From Candidatus Aerophobota bacterium (GTDB lineage: Bacteria > Aerophobota > Aerophobia > Aerophobales > AE-B3A): 16,025 nt of DNA. The DNA lies in the NCBI GenBank assembly GCA_030616535.1, contig JAUWXE010000013.1, forward strand, positions 1 to 16,025. Reading direction: 5' to 3'. Under the pieces are notes generated by a model that saw only the letters and a list, made by a program, of their open reading frames with translations, was not told the origin of the DNA and searched no databases. Of the stretch, positions 7,210 to 14,739 are shown one piece after another. Position numbers and translations under genes: made by a program. Each line of letters opens with the position of its first letter. The first letter of the stretch is position 1.

Positions 7210-8817
7210 TTAAAAACCAACTATAACAGAATTAGCAATATTTCTAGAATGATCACTAATCCTCTCTAAGTTACGTAAAGTATCTACAAAAACAATCCCA
7301 GAAGCTGGATGACATACACCTCTTTCTAATCTTCTAATATGATTAGCCTCAAATTTTTTCTCTTTATCATCTATATCAACCTCTAACTTTAAAGTTACCT
7401 TAGCACTTCTTTCATCGTTTTCTTTTAATGTCTTTATAGCACTTTTGTAAACTCTCTTGGCTTCATCAAACATTACGCTTATTTCTCTATGGGCTGCTTC
7501 AGAGAAAACCAATTTTGATTTAATTTTGCGCTCAGCCAATTCAACAATATTATTAACATGATCTCCAACCCTTTCGATATCATTTATGCTATGTTTTAAG
7601 ATTGCTAAACTTTCATAACCTTTTCTACTTAGTTTCCTTTCAGGTATTTTAGCTAAATACCTCCCAATGTTTTCATATAACTCATCAACAACCTCTTCTT
7701 GTTTAATCACAACTCTTATTAAATTCTTATCATTTTTCATAAAAGCATCAATACTTTTATTCAGCATATCATCAGTCATATCAGCCATTCTTACTGTTTC
7801 TTTATCAGCTTGAGCTAAAGCAATAGAAGGCGTTTTCAAAATTCTTTCATCTAAAAATTTTACACCTCTATCTACCAAAAAATCTTTTCCAGGGACTATC
7901 TTTTTAGCTATAAAAACAAGAATGAACATTAGCGGAAGCATAATTAAGGTAGTCATAATATTAAAAAAAGTATGAGCATTTGCAATTTGCCTTGGTAAGT
8001 CTGTAGCAGTAAAAGAAACAAAATAAGAGAAAAGAGATATGATTGGAATAAATATTAAAGCTCCACTTACGTTAAAGCTAATATGTACTATGGCAGCCCT
8101 TTTCGCAGAAGGAGAAGCACCAATAGAGGCTATTAAAGCTGTAACACAAGTACCTATATTTGCACCTATTATAATTGCTATAGCTGCTTTTAAACTAAGT
8201 AAACCTTTCATACCCATGACTATTACTAAACCAGATGTTGCACTACTGCTTTGAATAAGCCCGGTAAAAATAGCTCCAGCAGCGACGCCAAGTACAGGTA
8301 CTTTACTAAATTTCTCCATCATATCTAAGAAAAATGCAGAACTGCTCAATGGCTCAACTCCTTCACTCATTAAATTCATACCTAAGAATAATATACCAAA
8401 ACCAAGTAATATCTGACTTAAACAATGATATTTTTTCTTTCTAGCTGTAAAAAATATCAAAGTACCAATGGCAATTATAGGCAGTGCATATCTTCCAATG
8501 TGAAAAGCAATTAACTGAGCCGTAACCGTTGTTCCTATGTTAGCTCCCATTATCACTCCAGCAGCTTGCTTCAAGTTTACTAAACCGACATTTATTAGTC
8601 CAATAAGTGTAACAGTGGTGATACTGCTACTCTGAATAACTGCTGTTGCAAGTGCTCCAGTTGCTACTCCCCTTATTGGTTTATTTGTTAGCTTTTCCAA
8701 TATTGACCTTAACTTTCCACCAGCAGCTCTTTGTAAACCTTCGCTAAGCAAATGTATACCGTAAAGAAATAAAGCTAATCCTCCTGCCATGCCAAAAATT
8801 ATTGTCAGTATTTCCAA
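7210..8817 (-). CDS. Na+/phosphate cotransporter with PhoU-like C-terminal domain
   Basis: This is a membrane protein of the Na/Pi (NptA/YjbB, SLC34-like) family that imports, or in some bacteria exports, phosphate. The 535 residues contain the two inverted-repeat signatures: QSSS at 62-65 followed by GANIGTTVTA (91-100), and QSSS at 189-192 followed by GANIGTCVTA (218-227). Hydrophobic segments fill residues 1-305. A soluble helical tail from about 340 resembles PhoU, with IERVGDHVNN and LERISDHSRN motifs. The start is TTG at 8817 with AGGGGG 5 nt upstream. It converges on ribD with 11 nt between stops. The gene is visibly AT-richer than its neighbours (hand counts of 60-nt blocks: 16, 21 and 21 G+C, against 26 and 29 in pyrF and asd), hinting at separate ancestry. 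No phosphate regulator or pst gene is in view. Confidence 0.92.
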   Translation of the reverse strand: MEILTIIFGMAGGLALFLYGIHLLSEGLQRAAGGKLRSILEKLTNKPIRGVATGALATAVIQSSSITTVTLIGLINVGLVNLKQAAGVIMGANIGTTVTAQLIAFHIGRYALPIIAIGTLIFFTARKKKYHCLSQILLGFGILFLGMNLMSEGVEPLSSSAFFLDMMEKFSKVPVLGVAAGAIFTGLIQSSSATSGLVIVMGMKGLLSLKAAIAIIIGANIGTCVTALIASIGASPSAKRAAIVHISFNVSGALIFIPIISLFSYFVSFTATDLPRQIANAHTFFNIMTTLIMLPLMFILVFIAKKIVPGKDFLVDRGVKFLDERILKTPSIALAQADKETVRMADMTDDMLNKSIDAFMKNDKNLIRVVIKQEEVVDELYENIGRYLAKIPERKLSRKGYESLAILKHSINDIERVGDHVNNIVELAERKIKSKLVFSEAAHREISVMFDEAKRVYKSAIKTLKENDERSAKVTLKLEVDIDDKEKKFEANHIRRLERGVCHPASGIVFVDTLRNLERISDHSRNIANSVIVGF

Positions 8818-8903
8818 TCTTACCCCCTAATTCATTTGGTAAAAGACAACTATATAAATTTTTTTTCCATTAAGAAAAGTAAAGTCCTGGGCAATCTCAT
8901 TGG

Positions 8904-9611
8904 CTAACTTTCCATTTCTTTTAGAATCCTTTTGGCTGTCTCCACTGGATCCTTGGAGTTCAGGATAGGACGTCCCACCACCAGAAAATCAGCTCCTTTT
9001 TCTATGGCCTCTTTAGGAGTGGAAATTCTTCTTTGTTCATTTTTTCCGCTTCCTGGCGGTCTTATTCCAGGAACTACTAGAATAAAATCTGACCCAAAGT
9101 TCCTCCTTAACTGCTCAAGTTCCCAGGCGGAGGTAACTACCCCGTCTAATCCGGCCTTCCTGGCAAGACCGGCTAAGTGAATAATCTCTTCATTTAAATT
9201 CTTTTTAATTCCCAGCTCCTCTTTCAAAATTCGGGAACTTAAGGAAGTAAGGAGGGTAACTCCCAATACTTTAACTTTACTATTTTCGCTTCTTATCCCT
9301 TCCACTGCGGCCTTCATCATCTCGGAACCTCCCAGAGTATGGAGGGTGAGCATATCTACTCCCATCTCGGCCGAGGCTTGAGCAGCTTTCTTTACCACAG
9401 AAGGAATATCATAAAACTTAGCATCATAAAAAACCTTGCTATTCCTTTCCTTGATTAGATCTATAATTTTTGGGCCGCAACGGGTAAATAGGCGAGGCCC
9501 TACTTTAAATATCCCCATGAACTCGCTTAACTTTTCTACTATAGCCTTAGCTCTTTCTTGGCTATCCACATCCAGAGCCAGAATTAATCTATCCCTTGAT
9601 GATACATTCAT
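8904..9611 (-). CDS. pyrF: Orotidine 5'-phosphate decarboxylase
   Basis: It decarboxylates OMP to UMP, the last step of de novo pyrimidine synthesis, in the cytoplasm. The 235 residues are typical of the bacterial group. LALDVDS (11-17) supplies the first Asp, FKVGPRLF (35-42) the Lys, and DAKFYDIP (63-70) the catalytic D-x-K-x-x-D; PGIRPPGS and VVGRPI form the phosphate-binding end. The ATG at 9611 has AAAGG about 6 nt upstream and lies 12 nt after the stop of the helicase-nuclease gene, so it is probably the last gene of that operon. No other pyrimidine gene is nearby. The 86 nt between its stop and the cotransporter start are A/T-rich, and I see no clear terminator there. Confidence 0.95.
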   Translation of the reverse strand: MNVSSRDRLILALDVDSQERAKAIVEKLSEFMGIFKVGPRLFTRCGPKIIDLIKERNSKVFYDAKFYDIPSVVKKAAQASAEMGVDMLTLHTLGGSEMMKAAVEGIRSENSKVKVLGVTLLTSLSSRILKEELGIKKNLNEEIIHLAGLARKAGLDGVVTSAWELEQLRRNFGSDFILVVPGIRPPGSGKNEQRRISTPKEAIEKGADFLVVGRPILNSKDPVETAKRILKEMES

Positions 9612-9623
9612 ACTGACCTTTCA

Positions 9624-12548
9624 CTACCTTTTACCCGTAGAATGCGGACATACTTTCTCATAAGCACAATATCTACAAGCCAGATAAACTGGCTTGGCCT
9701 CGTATAGTCTGGCACGAATGCCCGCTGCCGCCTTACCGATCTTTTCCACTGTCTGATTAAGATTATGCTCGGTTAGACTTGCCGTCCCTACCAGACCAGA
9801 TTCCAGAAAGTGAAGTTCCACCCGATCGGGTATCTTTCCATAGATTTTTTGATAAGCCAATGCGTAGATAGCTAACTGGAGACTCTCTCTGGTCCTTTTA
9901 TCGGCCTTTTCTTTCTTCCTTATATCGGAAGATTTAAAATCGATGAGACAAACTTCTCCATCCCGGATATCCACACGATCCCACCGTCCGGTAACTCTAT
10001 TGTTTTCCAGTAAAAAATTAAATTCTTTCTCCACATAGACAGGCAAATATTTTTCTGCTTCAGCCATTTGATAGAAGGACCGCAGCGTTCTTCGCCCCAC
10101 TTCCAGCCTTTGTTCTTCATGCTGCCGGGTGAGGAATCCTTCGCTCATCCAGGAATTCTCAAAAAAAGCCAGAAGCTCTTCCTCTGTAATTCTAACTCCT
10201 GTGAGCCTACGGCGATAATATTCTTGAACTGCGTCATGAAGAGCTTTACCGTAGATCACAGCATGGTGAGGCAGAATAGGTACCCGAAGGACATGAACGT
10301 ACTTATATTTTAAGGGGCAGGTGAGATAATCGTCTATCTGGAAATAGCTTACCGTTATTATCTCTGTTTCCGGGATTGCCTCATATAGTTCGTGCTCTGT
10401 CCCCACCTTTGGGGCACTTCGCTCTATCACTTCCAGGGCAGAGGACTTCTGGGGTTTCACCTCCATCTTGAATAGATCTAGAGCTTCCAGGACAAACTGG
10501 CTTACTCTTCTTGGTCGTTTTCCCCCGTAATCTTTGGCACTGGTAAAATAAAGCTCTTTTTTAGCTCGGGTCATCCCCACGTAAAAAAGACGTCGCTCTT
10601 CCTGCAGGTGAAAATCTCCGCTGGGAAGAATATCCTTAATCAGAGGATCGGGCAAGAATATACTTTCCCGACGATAATGACAGGGAAATCTCTGAGAGAC
10701 AAGACTGGCCATGATAACTACCGGAAACTCCAGTCCTTTCGCTTTATGTACGGTGAGGACATTCACCGCATCGGCCTCAGTATCAGCTTCAGCTACAGCA
10801 GGGTTATCACCAGCTTCAATGAGCAAATCAAGATAGCTGGTAAACTGGGGGATTCGGTCATAAGTAATTACGTTGGAGATACTGCGAACAATGTCGAAGA
10901 ACCTGGCTATGTTCTTAACCTTCTCTTCGTTAGTGGACGAAGAAAAAGAGGTCAGACGCTTAAGATAACCACTATCTATAATGAATGAGTAGAGAACCTC
11001 TCCTGTACCCCGTTTGATGGCTAATTGAGCATACTTTTCCAGATCTTTCATTATCCTTGAGATAGTGGCTTTACTTTCCGGCGAGATTTCCTCACCCAAC
11101 TCTAAAATTTCTGAAAGATGGGAAAAGACATGATAAAGTGAGCGATTCCGGCGACTGGCGTAATTCATACATAAGGTAAGACCTCTAGCCGAAAGCCGAT
11201 ACACTTCAGAAGCGGCAAGATAATAAAGGCTAACACTGTCATTGAAGTTGGCAACGCTTCTTAAGAAAGAAATGAGGAGGCGAACCTCTTCCCGTGAGTA
11301 AAGTCCCTCATTTCCAGAAAAAGACCAGGGTATATCGGCCATATTTAAAGACCTTAAGAATGGATCCGCATCGTTATTTGCCCGCCCCAGAATAGCGAAA
11401 TCCCGGAAGCTGTAACCTTCTCTTTCTACCTTTTCTTTAATTAAATTGGCCACTGCCTCTGCCTCACTAAAGAGTGTATCGTAGTGAAGATGTTTTATAC
11501 TCAGTCCTTTCCTCACCTGAGCTTTGAGATGTTTATCAACATTATTCTTAAATTCAAGGCGATCCGGATTATTGTGGGTTATCAGACGATAGGCAGCATC
11601 TAAAATTACCTGAGTGGAGCGATAGTTCTCAGTTAAAACCGTTTGCTTTGCTTTGGGATAGGTATCCATAAAGCCCAAAATATTGCTTATAGCTGCTCCT
11701 CTAAATTTGTAGATTGATTGATCATCATCCGCTACCACGGCGATGTTTTGATCTCGGGAGGCCAGGAGCTTAACCAACTGGAATTGGGTATAATTGGTAT
11801 CCTGAAACTCATCTACCAGAATGTAGCGAAAGCGGTCTTGATATTGACGGAGCACCGCCGGATGGGTTCGAAAAAGCTTGAGAGGAAGAGTTATCTGATC
11901 TCCAAAATCAATCTTTCCATGCTGAGCAAGCAAATCCTGATATTTTTTGTAAGTTCGAGCAATTTCTATCTGTTGGGTAGCAATTTCTTCAAGTTCTGGG
12001 TCATCGGGCCCCCCGTTGGCTTCCTCTTTCAACTTCTCGGCATAAGCAAGATATTCCTCCGGGATAACATCCTCATCTTTTGCTCGGCTGAAGAGAGTAA
12101 TCATGGCTTCAATATATCTGGTGGGATTACCCAATGGTCGATAATAGGAAAGAGGAAATTCAAAGAGATGCTCACGAAAGAAAATAATTTGCTCTGGTCT
12201 GGTCAATACCTGTAAGTCCGGCACCAGACCCAACTGCAAAGCATTCTCTCTCAAGACACTATCACCAAAGGCATGGAAAGTGCCAATCCAAACTCCAGTG
12301 TATCCATAGGGTACCAGAATATCTACCCTTTCCTCCATTTCAGCAGCAGCTTTTTCGGTAAAGGTAAGGGCCAGGATCTCCTCAGGTTTTGCCTTTTTGG
12401 CAGCAATAAGCCAGGCAATGCGCCTGGTGATTACCTGAGTTTTTCCTGTTCCCGCCCCGGCCACAATCAAAAGGGGACCCTCTCCATAGGTGACTGCTTC
12501 TCTCTGCTTCTGGTTCAGTCCTTCTAATATTTTGTCACTCAAAGACAT
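9624..12548 (-). CDS. UvrD/Rep-family helicase fused to a RecB/AddB-type Fe-S nuclease
   Basis: A 974-residue single-chain helicase-nuclease, probably for DNA break processing. The superfamily 1 helicase motifs are complete: Walker A GAGTGKT (31-37), DEFQD (246-250), DDDQSIYKFRG (274-284), ENYRS (307-311), VLTVHKAKGLEFPVV (597-611) and RRLFYVGMTRAKKEL (652-666). The C-terminal PD-(D/E)XK nuclease has His771, WDRVD (856-860), DFK (870-872) and Q891-x3-Y. Cys 744, 958, 961 and 967 (C ... C-x2-C-x5-C) match the Fe-S staple of AddB and related nucleases. I prefer ATG 12548 (AGGAG 7 nt upstream); ATG 12572 overlaps the preceding stop by 4 nt but lacks a ribosome-binding site. It follows the EF-like gene and precedes pyrF by 12 nt. 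It resembles AddA/AddB fused into one chain, or the helicase-nucleases annotated as UvrD/REP with a Cas4-like domain; no partner subunit is in the window. Confidence 0.9.
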   Translation of the reverse strand: MSLSDKILEGLNQKQREAVTYGEGPLLIVAGAGTGKTQVITRRIAWLIAAKKAKPEEILALTFTEKAAAEMEERVDILVPYGYTGVWIGTFHAFGDSVLRENALQLGLVPDLQVLTRPEQIIFFREHLFEFPLSYYRPLGNPTRYIEAMITLFSRAKDEDVIPEEYLAYAEKLKEEANGGPDDPELEEIATQQIEIARTYKKYQDLLAQHGKIDFGDQITLPLKLFRTHPAVLRQYQDRFRYILVDEFQDTNYTQFQLVKLLASRDQNIAVVADDDQSIYKFRGAAISNILGFMDTYPKAKQTVLTENYRSTQVILDAAYRLITHNNPDRLEFKNNVDKHLKAQVRKGLSIKHLHYDTLFSEAEAVANLIKEKVEREGYSFRDFAILGRANNDADPFLRSLNMADIPWSFSGNEGLYSREEVRLLISFLRSVANFNDSVSLYYLAASEVYRLSARGLTLCMNYASRRNRSLYHVFSHLSEILELGEEISPESKATISRIMKDLEKYAQLAIKRGTGEVLYSFIIDSGYLKRLTSFSSSTNEEKVKNIARFFDIVRSISNVITYDRIPQFTSYLDLLIEAGDNPAVAEADTEADAVNVLTVHKAKGLEFPVVIMASLVSQRFPCHYRRESIFLPDPLIKDILPSGDFHLQEERRLFYVGMTRAKKELYFTSAKDYGGKRPRRVSQFVLEALDLFKMEVKPQKSSALEVIERSAPKVGTEHELYEAIPETEIITVSYFQIDDYLTCPLKYKYVHVLRVPILPHHAVIYGKALHDAVQEYYRRRLTGVRITEEELLAFFENSWMSEGFLTRQHEEQRLEVGRRTLRSFYQMAEAEKYLPVYVEKEFNFLLENNRVTGRWDRVDIRDGEVCLIDFKSSDIRKKEKADKRTRESLQLAIYALAYQKIYGKIPDRVELHFLESGLVGTASLTEHNLNQTVEKIGKAAAGIRARLYEAKPVYLACRYCAYEKVCPHSTGKR

Positions 12549-12568
12549 ACAGGACTCCTGGCAAACTT

Positions 12569-12823
12569 TCATTCAATCACTTTATAAACCAGATCATTGA
12601 GCCTAACCCTTTCCTTGACTTTGACACCTATGGAATCCCCCGGCTTTGCCTCTTTTATTGGCTCATTCTCTATCTCCATAGATTCTATCTCCTGTTTAAA
12701 ATCAGTGGTGTGTCCCTTGATGTGAATCGTATCTCCCACTTTTACCACTTCCTCAAGCTCGATAGCCGCCACCTCTGGGTGAACGAAATATTTGGAGACT
12801 TTACCGATTCTTATCTCCTTCAC
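12569..12823 (-). CDS. Small EF-Tu domain 2-like protein (translation elongation factor-like)
   Basis: 84 residues forming what looks like one beta-barrel of the elongation factor domain 2 type: IGKVSKYFVHPEVAAIELEE near the start, VGDTIHIKGHTTDF in the middle, PGDSIGVKVKERVRLND near the end. Proteins of this size are annotated as translation elongation factor-like and resemble the C-terminal barrel of U32 peptidases; their role is unknown to me. There is no GTPase domain. The start is GTG at 12823 with a very strong extended site (GGAGGTGAT) upstream. The stop lies 20 nt before the preferred start of the helicase-nuclease gene (overlap of 4 nt if ATG 12572 is used). It is the first gene after the promoter at 12883-12911. 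Confidence 0.75.
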   Translation of the reverse strand: MKEIRIGKVSKYFVHPEVAAIELEEVVKVGDTIHIKGHTTDFKQEIESMEIENEPIKEAKPGDSIGVKVKERVRLNDLVYKVIE

Positions 12824-12882
12824 TTCTCATCACCTCCTCACGGTCTCAATCATCACTATGGCTTATGAGTAGATTTTCCTTT

Positions 12883-12911
12883 ATCATAGCAAATTGATAG
12901 TTTTTAATCAA
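12883..12911 (-). promoter_or_regulatory. Predicted promoter for the EF-like, helicase-nuclease, pyrF unit
   Basis: On the minus strand a -35 TTGATT (12911-12906), overlapping the mnmA stop codon, is followed after 17 bp by a -10 TATGAT (12888-12883). The start would be near 12876, about 53 nt before the GTG at 12823. No terminator is visible between mnmA and this site, so read-through from mnmA is also likely. Confidence 0.55.
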
Positions 12912-14008
12912 TTTCGTCTCACACTTTTAGCTATGGTTCCTCCACCCACCAGTACATCCCCATCATAAAATACAACTGCCTGTCCAGGAGTAATAGCCCT
13001 CTGGGGCTTTCTAAATTTTACCTGAACCTCATCTTTATCTAAAGGAGCAACTATTGCCTCGGCTTCTCTCGCACCGTATCTTATCTTCACCTTCACCCTG
13101 GTAGGCTCAGTCAATTTCTCCCTGTCTACGTAATTTACCCGGGTGGCCACTAATTCATCGGAATAGACATCGCTATTTTTACCCACTACAATAGCGTTTT
13201 TCTTTCTATCAATAGACAGAACATACAAAGGCTCACCCACGGCCATACCTATTCCTCTGCGCTGTCCAATAGTATAAAATAGGATTCCTTGATGTTCTCC
13301 AAGAACTTTTCCCTCTCTATCAAGAATAGGCCCCGGCTTTGTTGCCCCCGGCAGGCACCCCTTAAGAAACTCTCTGTAATCATCATCAGGAATGAAACAG
13401 ATTTCCTGACTTTCCGACTTATCGGCCACTGGCAAAGCCTCCTCACGTGCTATCCTCCTTACCCTTTCCTTGGTCAGATTTCCTAAAGGCATTAGGGTAT
13501 GCTTTAGCTGAAACTGAGTCATTGCATATAAGAGATAGGATTGATCTTTCTTTGAATCAATACCTTTCTTAAGAAGATACCTTCTGCGAGTTCTGTCGAA
13601 CTCAATCCTGGCATAATGGCCAGTAGCCATAAAGCGAGCATCCAGTTTTTTTGCTCTTTCCAGCAAGGCCGTGAACTTTATGTACTGGTTACATCTAATG
13701 CAGGGATTAGGGGTCCTACCTTTTTTATATTCCTCACAGAAATTGGCAATCACTCTCTCCGCAAAAACTTTCCGAAAATTCATTACATAGTAAGGGATGT
13801 CTAGCTTTTGTGCCACTCGGCGAGCATCCTCTACCGCCCCCAAAGAACAGCAACCACCCAATTTGTCTGCCTCACTGGCTATCCTGTCCGAAGGCCAAAT
13901 CTGCATAGTTATTCCAATAACTTGGTAGCCTTCTTTTTTAAGAAGAAGAGCAGCCGTGGATGAATCCACCCCTCCGCTCATAGCCACAACTACCCTTTCT
14001 CGGGCCAT
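12908..14008 (-). CDS. mnmA: tRNA-specific 2-thiouridylase MnmA
   Basis: It adds sulfur to C2 of wobble uridine 34 in tRNAs for Lys, Glu and Gln, using ATP and a persulfide relay. The 366 residues start with the PP-loop AMSGGVDSS (9-17). The two catalytic cysteines are Cys103 in TPNPCIRCN and Cys204 in SQEICFIPDDDY, close to Cys102 and Cys199 of E. coli. ATGHYAR and KDQSYLLYAM lie between them. I chose ATG 14008, with GAGGT 8 nt upstream and 5 nt after the preceding gene; a longer reading from 14065 would overlap the upstream gene by 52 nt and add 19 residues outside the family pattern. A cysteine desulfurase, often next to mnmA, is not in the window. Confidence 0.95.
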   Translation of the reverse strand: MARERVVVAMSGGVDSSTAALLLKKEGYQVIGITMQIWPSDRIASEADKLGGCCSLGAVEDARRVAQKLDIPYYVMNFRKVFAERVIANFCEEYKKGRTPNPCIRCNQYIKFTALLERAKKLDARFMATGHYARIEFDRTRRRYLLKKGIDSKKDQSYLLYAMTQFQLKHTLMPLGNLTKERVRRIAREEALPVADKSESQEICFIPDDDYREFLKGCLPGATKPGPILDREGKVLGEHQGILFYTIGQRRGIGMAVGEPLYVLSIDRKKNAIVVGKNSDVYSDELVATRVNYVDREKLTEPTRVKVKIRYGAREAEAIVAPLDKDEVQVKFRKPQRAITPGQAVVFYDGDVLVGGGTIAKSVRRN

Positions 14009-14013
14009 AATTT

Positions 14014-14739
14014 TTACCTCAGGGTTTTCTCTTTGCTTGATGGACAATATTTCTTTAATCGGCATTCCTTACATTTACCTCGGCGGCACCAATCCTTCCC
14101 CAGACGAAGTAAGGCCACCTCGAGATCAGCAAAATCCCTTCCTCTTACAAAATTTCTCTCCCACAAAAACTTTAGTGACCTCAGAGCTGACCGACTGGCG
14201 GCTTCTCTGTTCAGCAGCGCTAAGTTCCTCATGGCGGTAAGTACTAAAGGAGACAAGGGAGGGCCTGCCTTCTCCCACAGTCCTCGAAGTTCTCTTAAGA
14301 ATATTCCCATGGTAACCTCGCCGATTCCTTTGCCTAAATTTTTTATCCTTCTCTCCAGATCTTTTGAATCCAAAGAATCCTCATGCAGAGTATTTAGATC
14401 TCCTCCATATTTATCCTTGAGACTTCCCATTACCTCTAGAAGCTTGGTGGCCGTTTTAAAATCATATCTCACGTATCCGCCCCTATCCAGTATTTTCACC
14501 AATCCATCCCATCCAGTTCTTAAAATAGCCTCAACAGATAAAATTTTCTCTTTTTCAAACTCCCGGTAAGTATTCACTACGATCGTCTCAGATATTCTGG
14601 CCCCAAAGAGAATAGAAGCTAAAAACCACTTAAAAATCTCCGAACTTTCAAGAGAGGCAAGATCAATTCCTAACCTCACCGAAAATTTCTTCCCCAGTTG
14701 TCTCACCAGGGACTTTATTACCTCAACTTTTTCATTCAT
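14014..14739 (-). CDS. Endonuclease III-like (HhH-GPD superfamily) Fe-S protein, catalytic residues not evident
   Basis: 241 residues with the architecture of an endonuclease III-type glycosylase. An N-terminal helical part (FKWFLASILFGARISE, 37-51) resembles the family's opening helices, a helix-hairpin-helix-like LGKGIGEVTMG lies at 135-145, and Cys 218, 223, 226 and 232 (C-x4-C-x2-C-x5-C) suit a [4Fe-4S] cluster near the end, where endonuclease III has C-x6-C-x2-C-x5-C. By that alignment the catalytic Lys falls on Val142, and there is no Asp at all from 128 to 201, where the catalytic Asp should be. It may bind DNA without cutting, act by another mechanism, or be a distant family. Its ATG overlaps the radical SAM gene stop by 4 nt (ATGA), so the two are translationally coupled. 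mnmA follows after 5 nt. Family assignment is by eye. Confidence 0.65.
   Translation of the reverse strand: MNEKVEVIKSLVRQLGKKFSVRLGIDLASLESSEIFKWFLASILFGARISETIVVNTYREFEKEKILSVEAILRTGWDGLVKILDRGGYVRYDFKTATKLLEVMGSLKDKYGGDLNTLHEDSLDSKDLERRIKNLGKGIGEVTMGIFLRELRGLWEKAGPPLSPLVLTAMRNLALLNREAASRSALRSLKFLWERNFVRGRDFADLEVALLRLGKDWCRRGKCKECRLKKYCPSSKEKTLR

Noticed and set aside
12549..12572. Helicase-nuclease start at ATG 12572
   Set aside because: It has ATGA overlap with the upstream stop but no ribosome-binding site, while ATG 12548 has AGGAG at good spacing. It is not excluded.
14009..14065. Longer mnmA start at ATG 14065
   Set aside because: It would overlap the preceding gene by 52 nt and add residues not typical of MnmA; ATG 14008 has a suitable ribosome-binding site.
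14033..14569. 178-codon plus-strand ORF opposite the endonuclease III-like gene, and similar long antisense ORFs at 3008-3493 and 6655-7155
   Set aside because: They are rich in Ser, Arg and Pro, lie antisense to genes with clear family motifs, and show no domain of their own.
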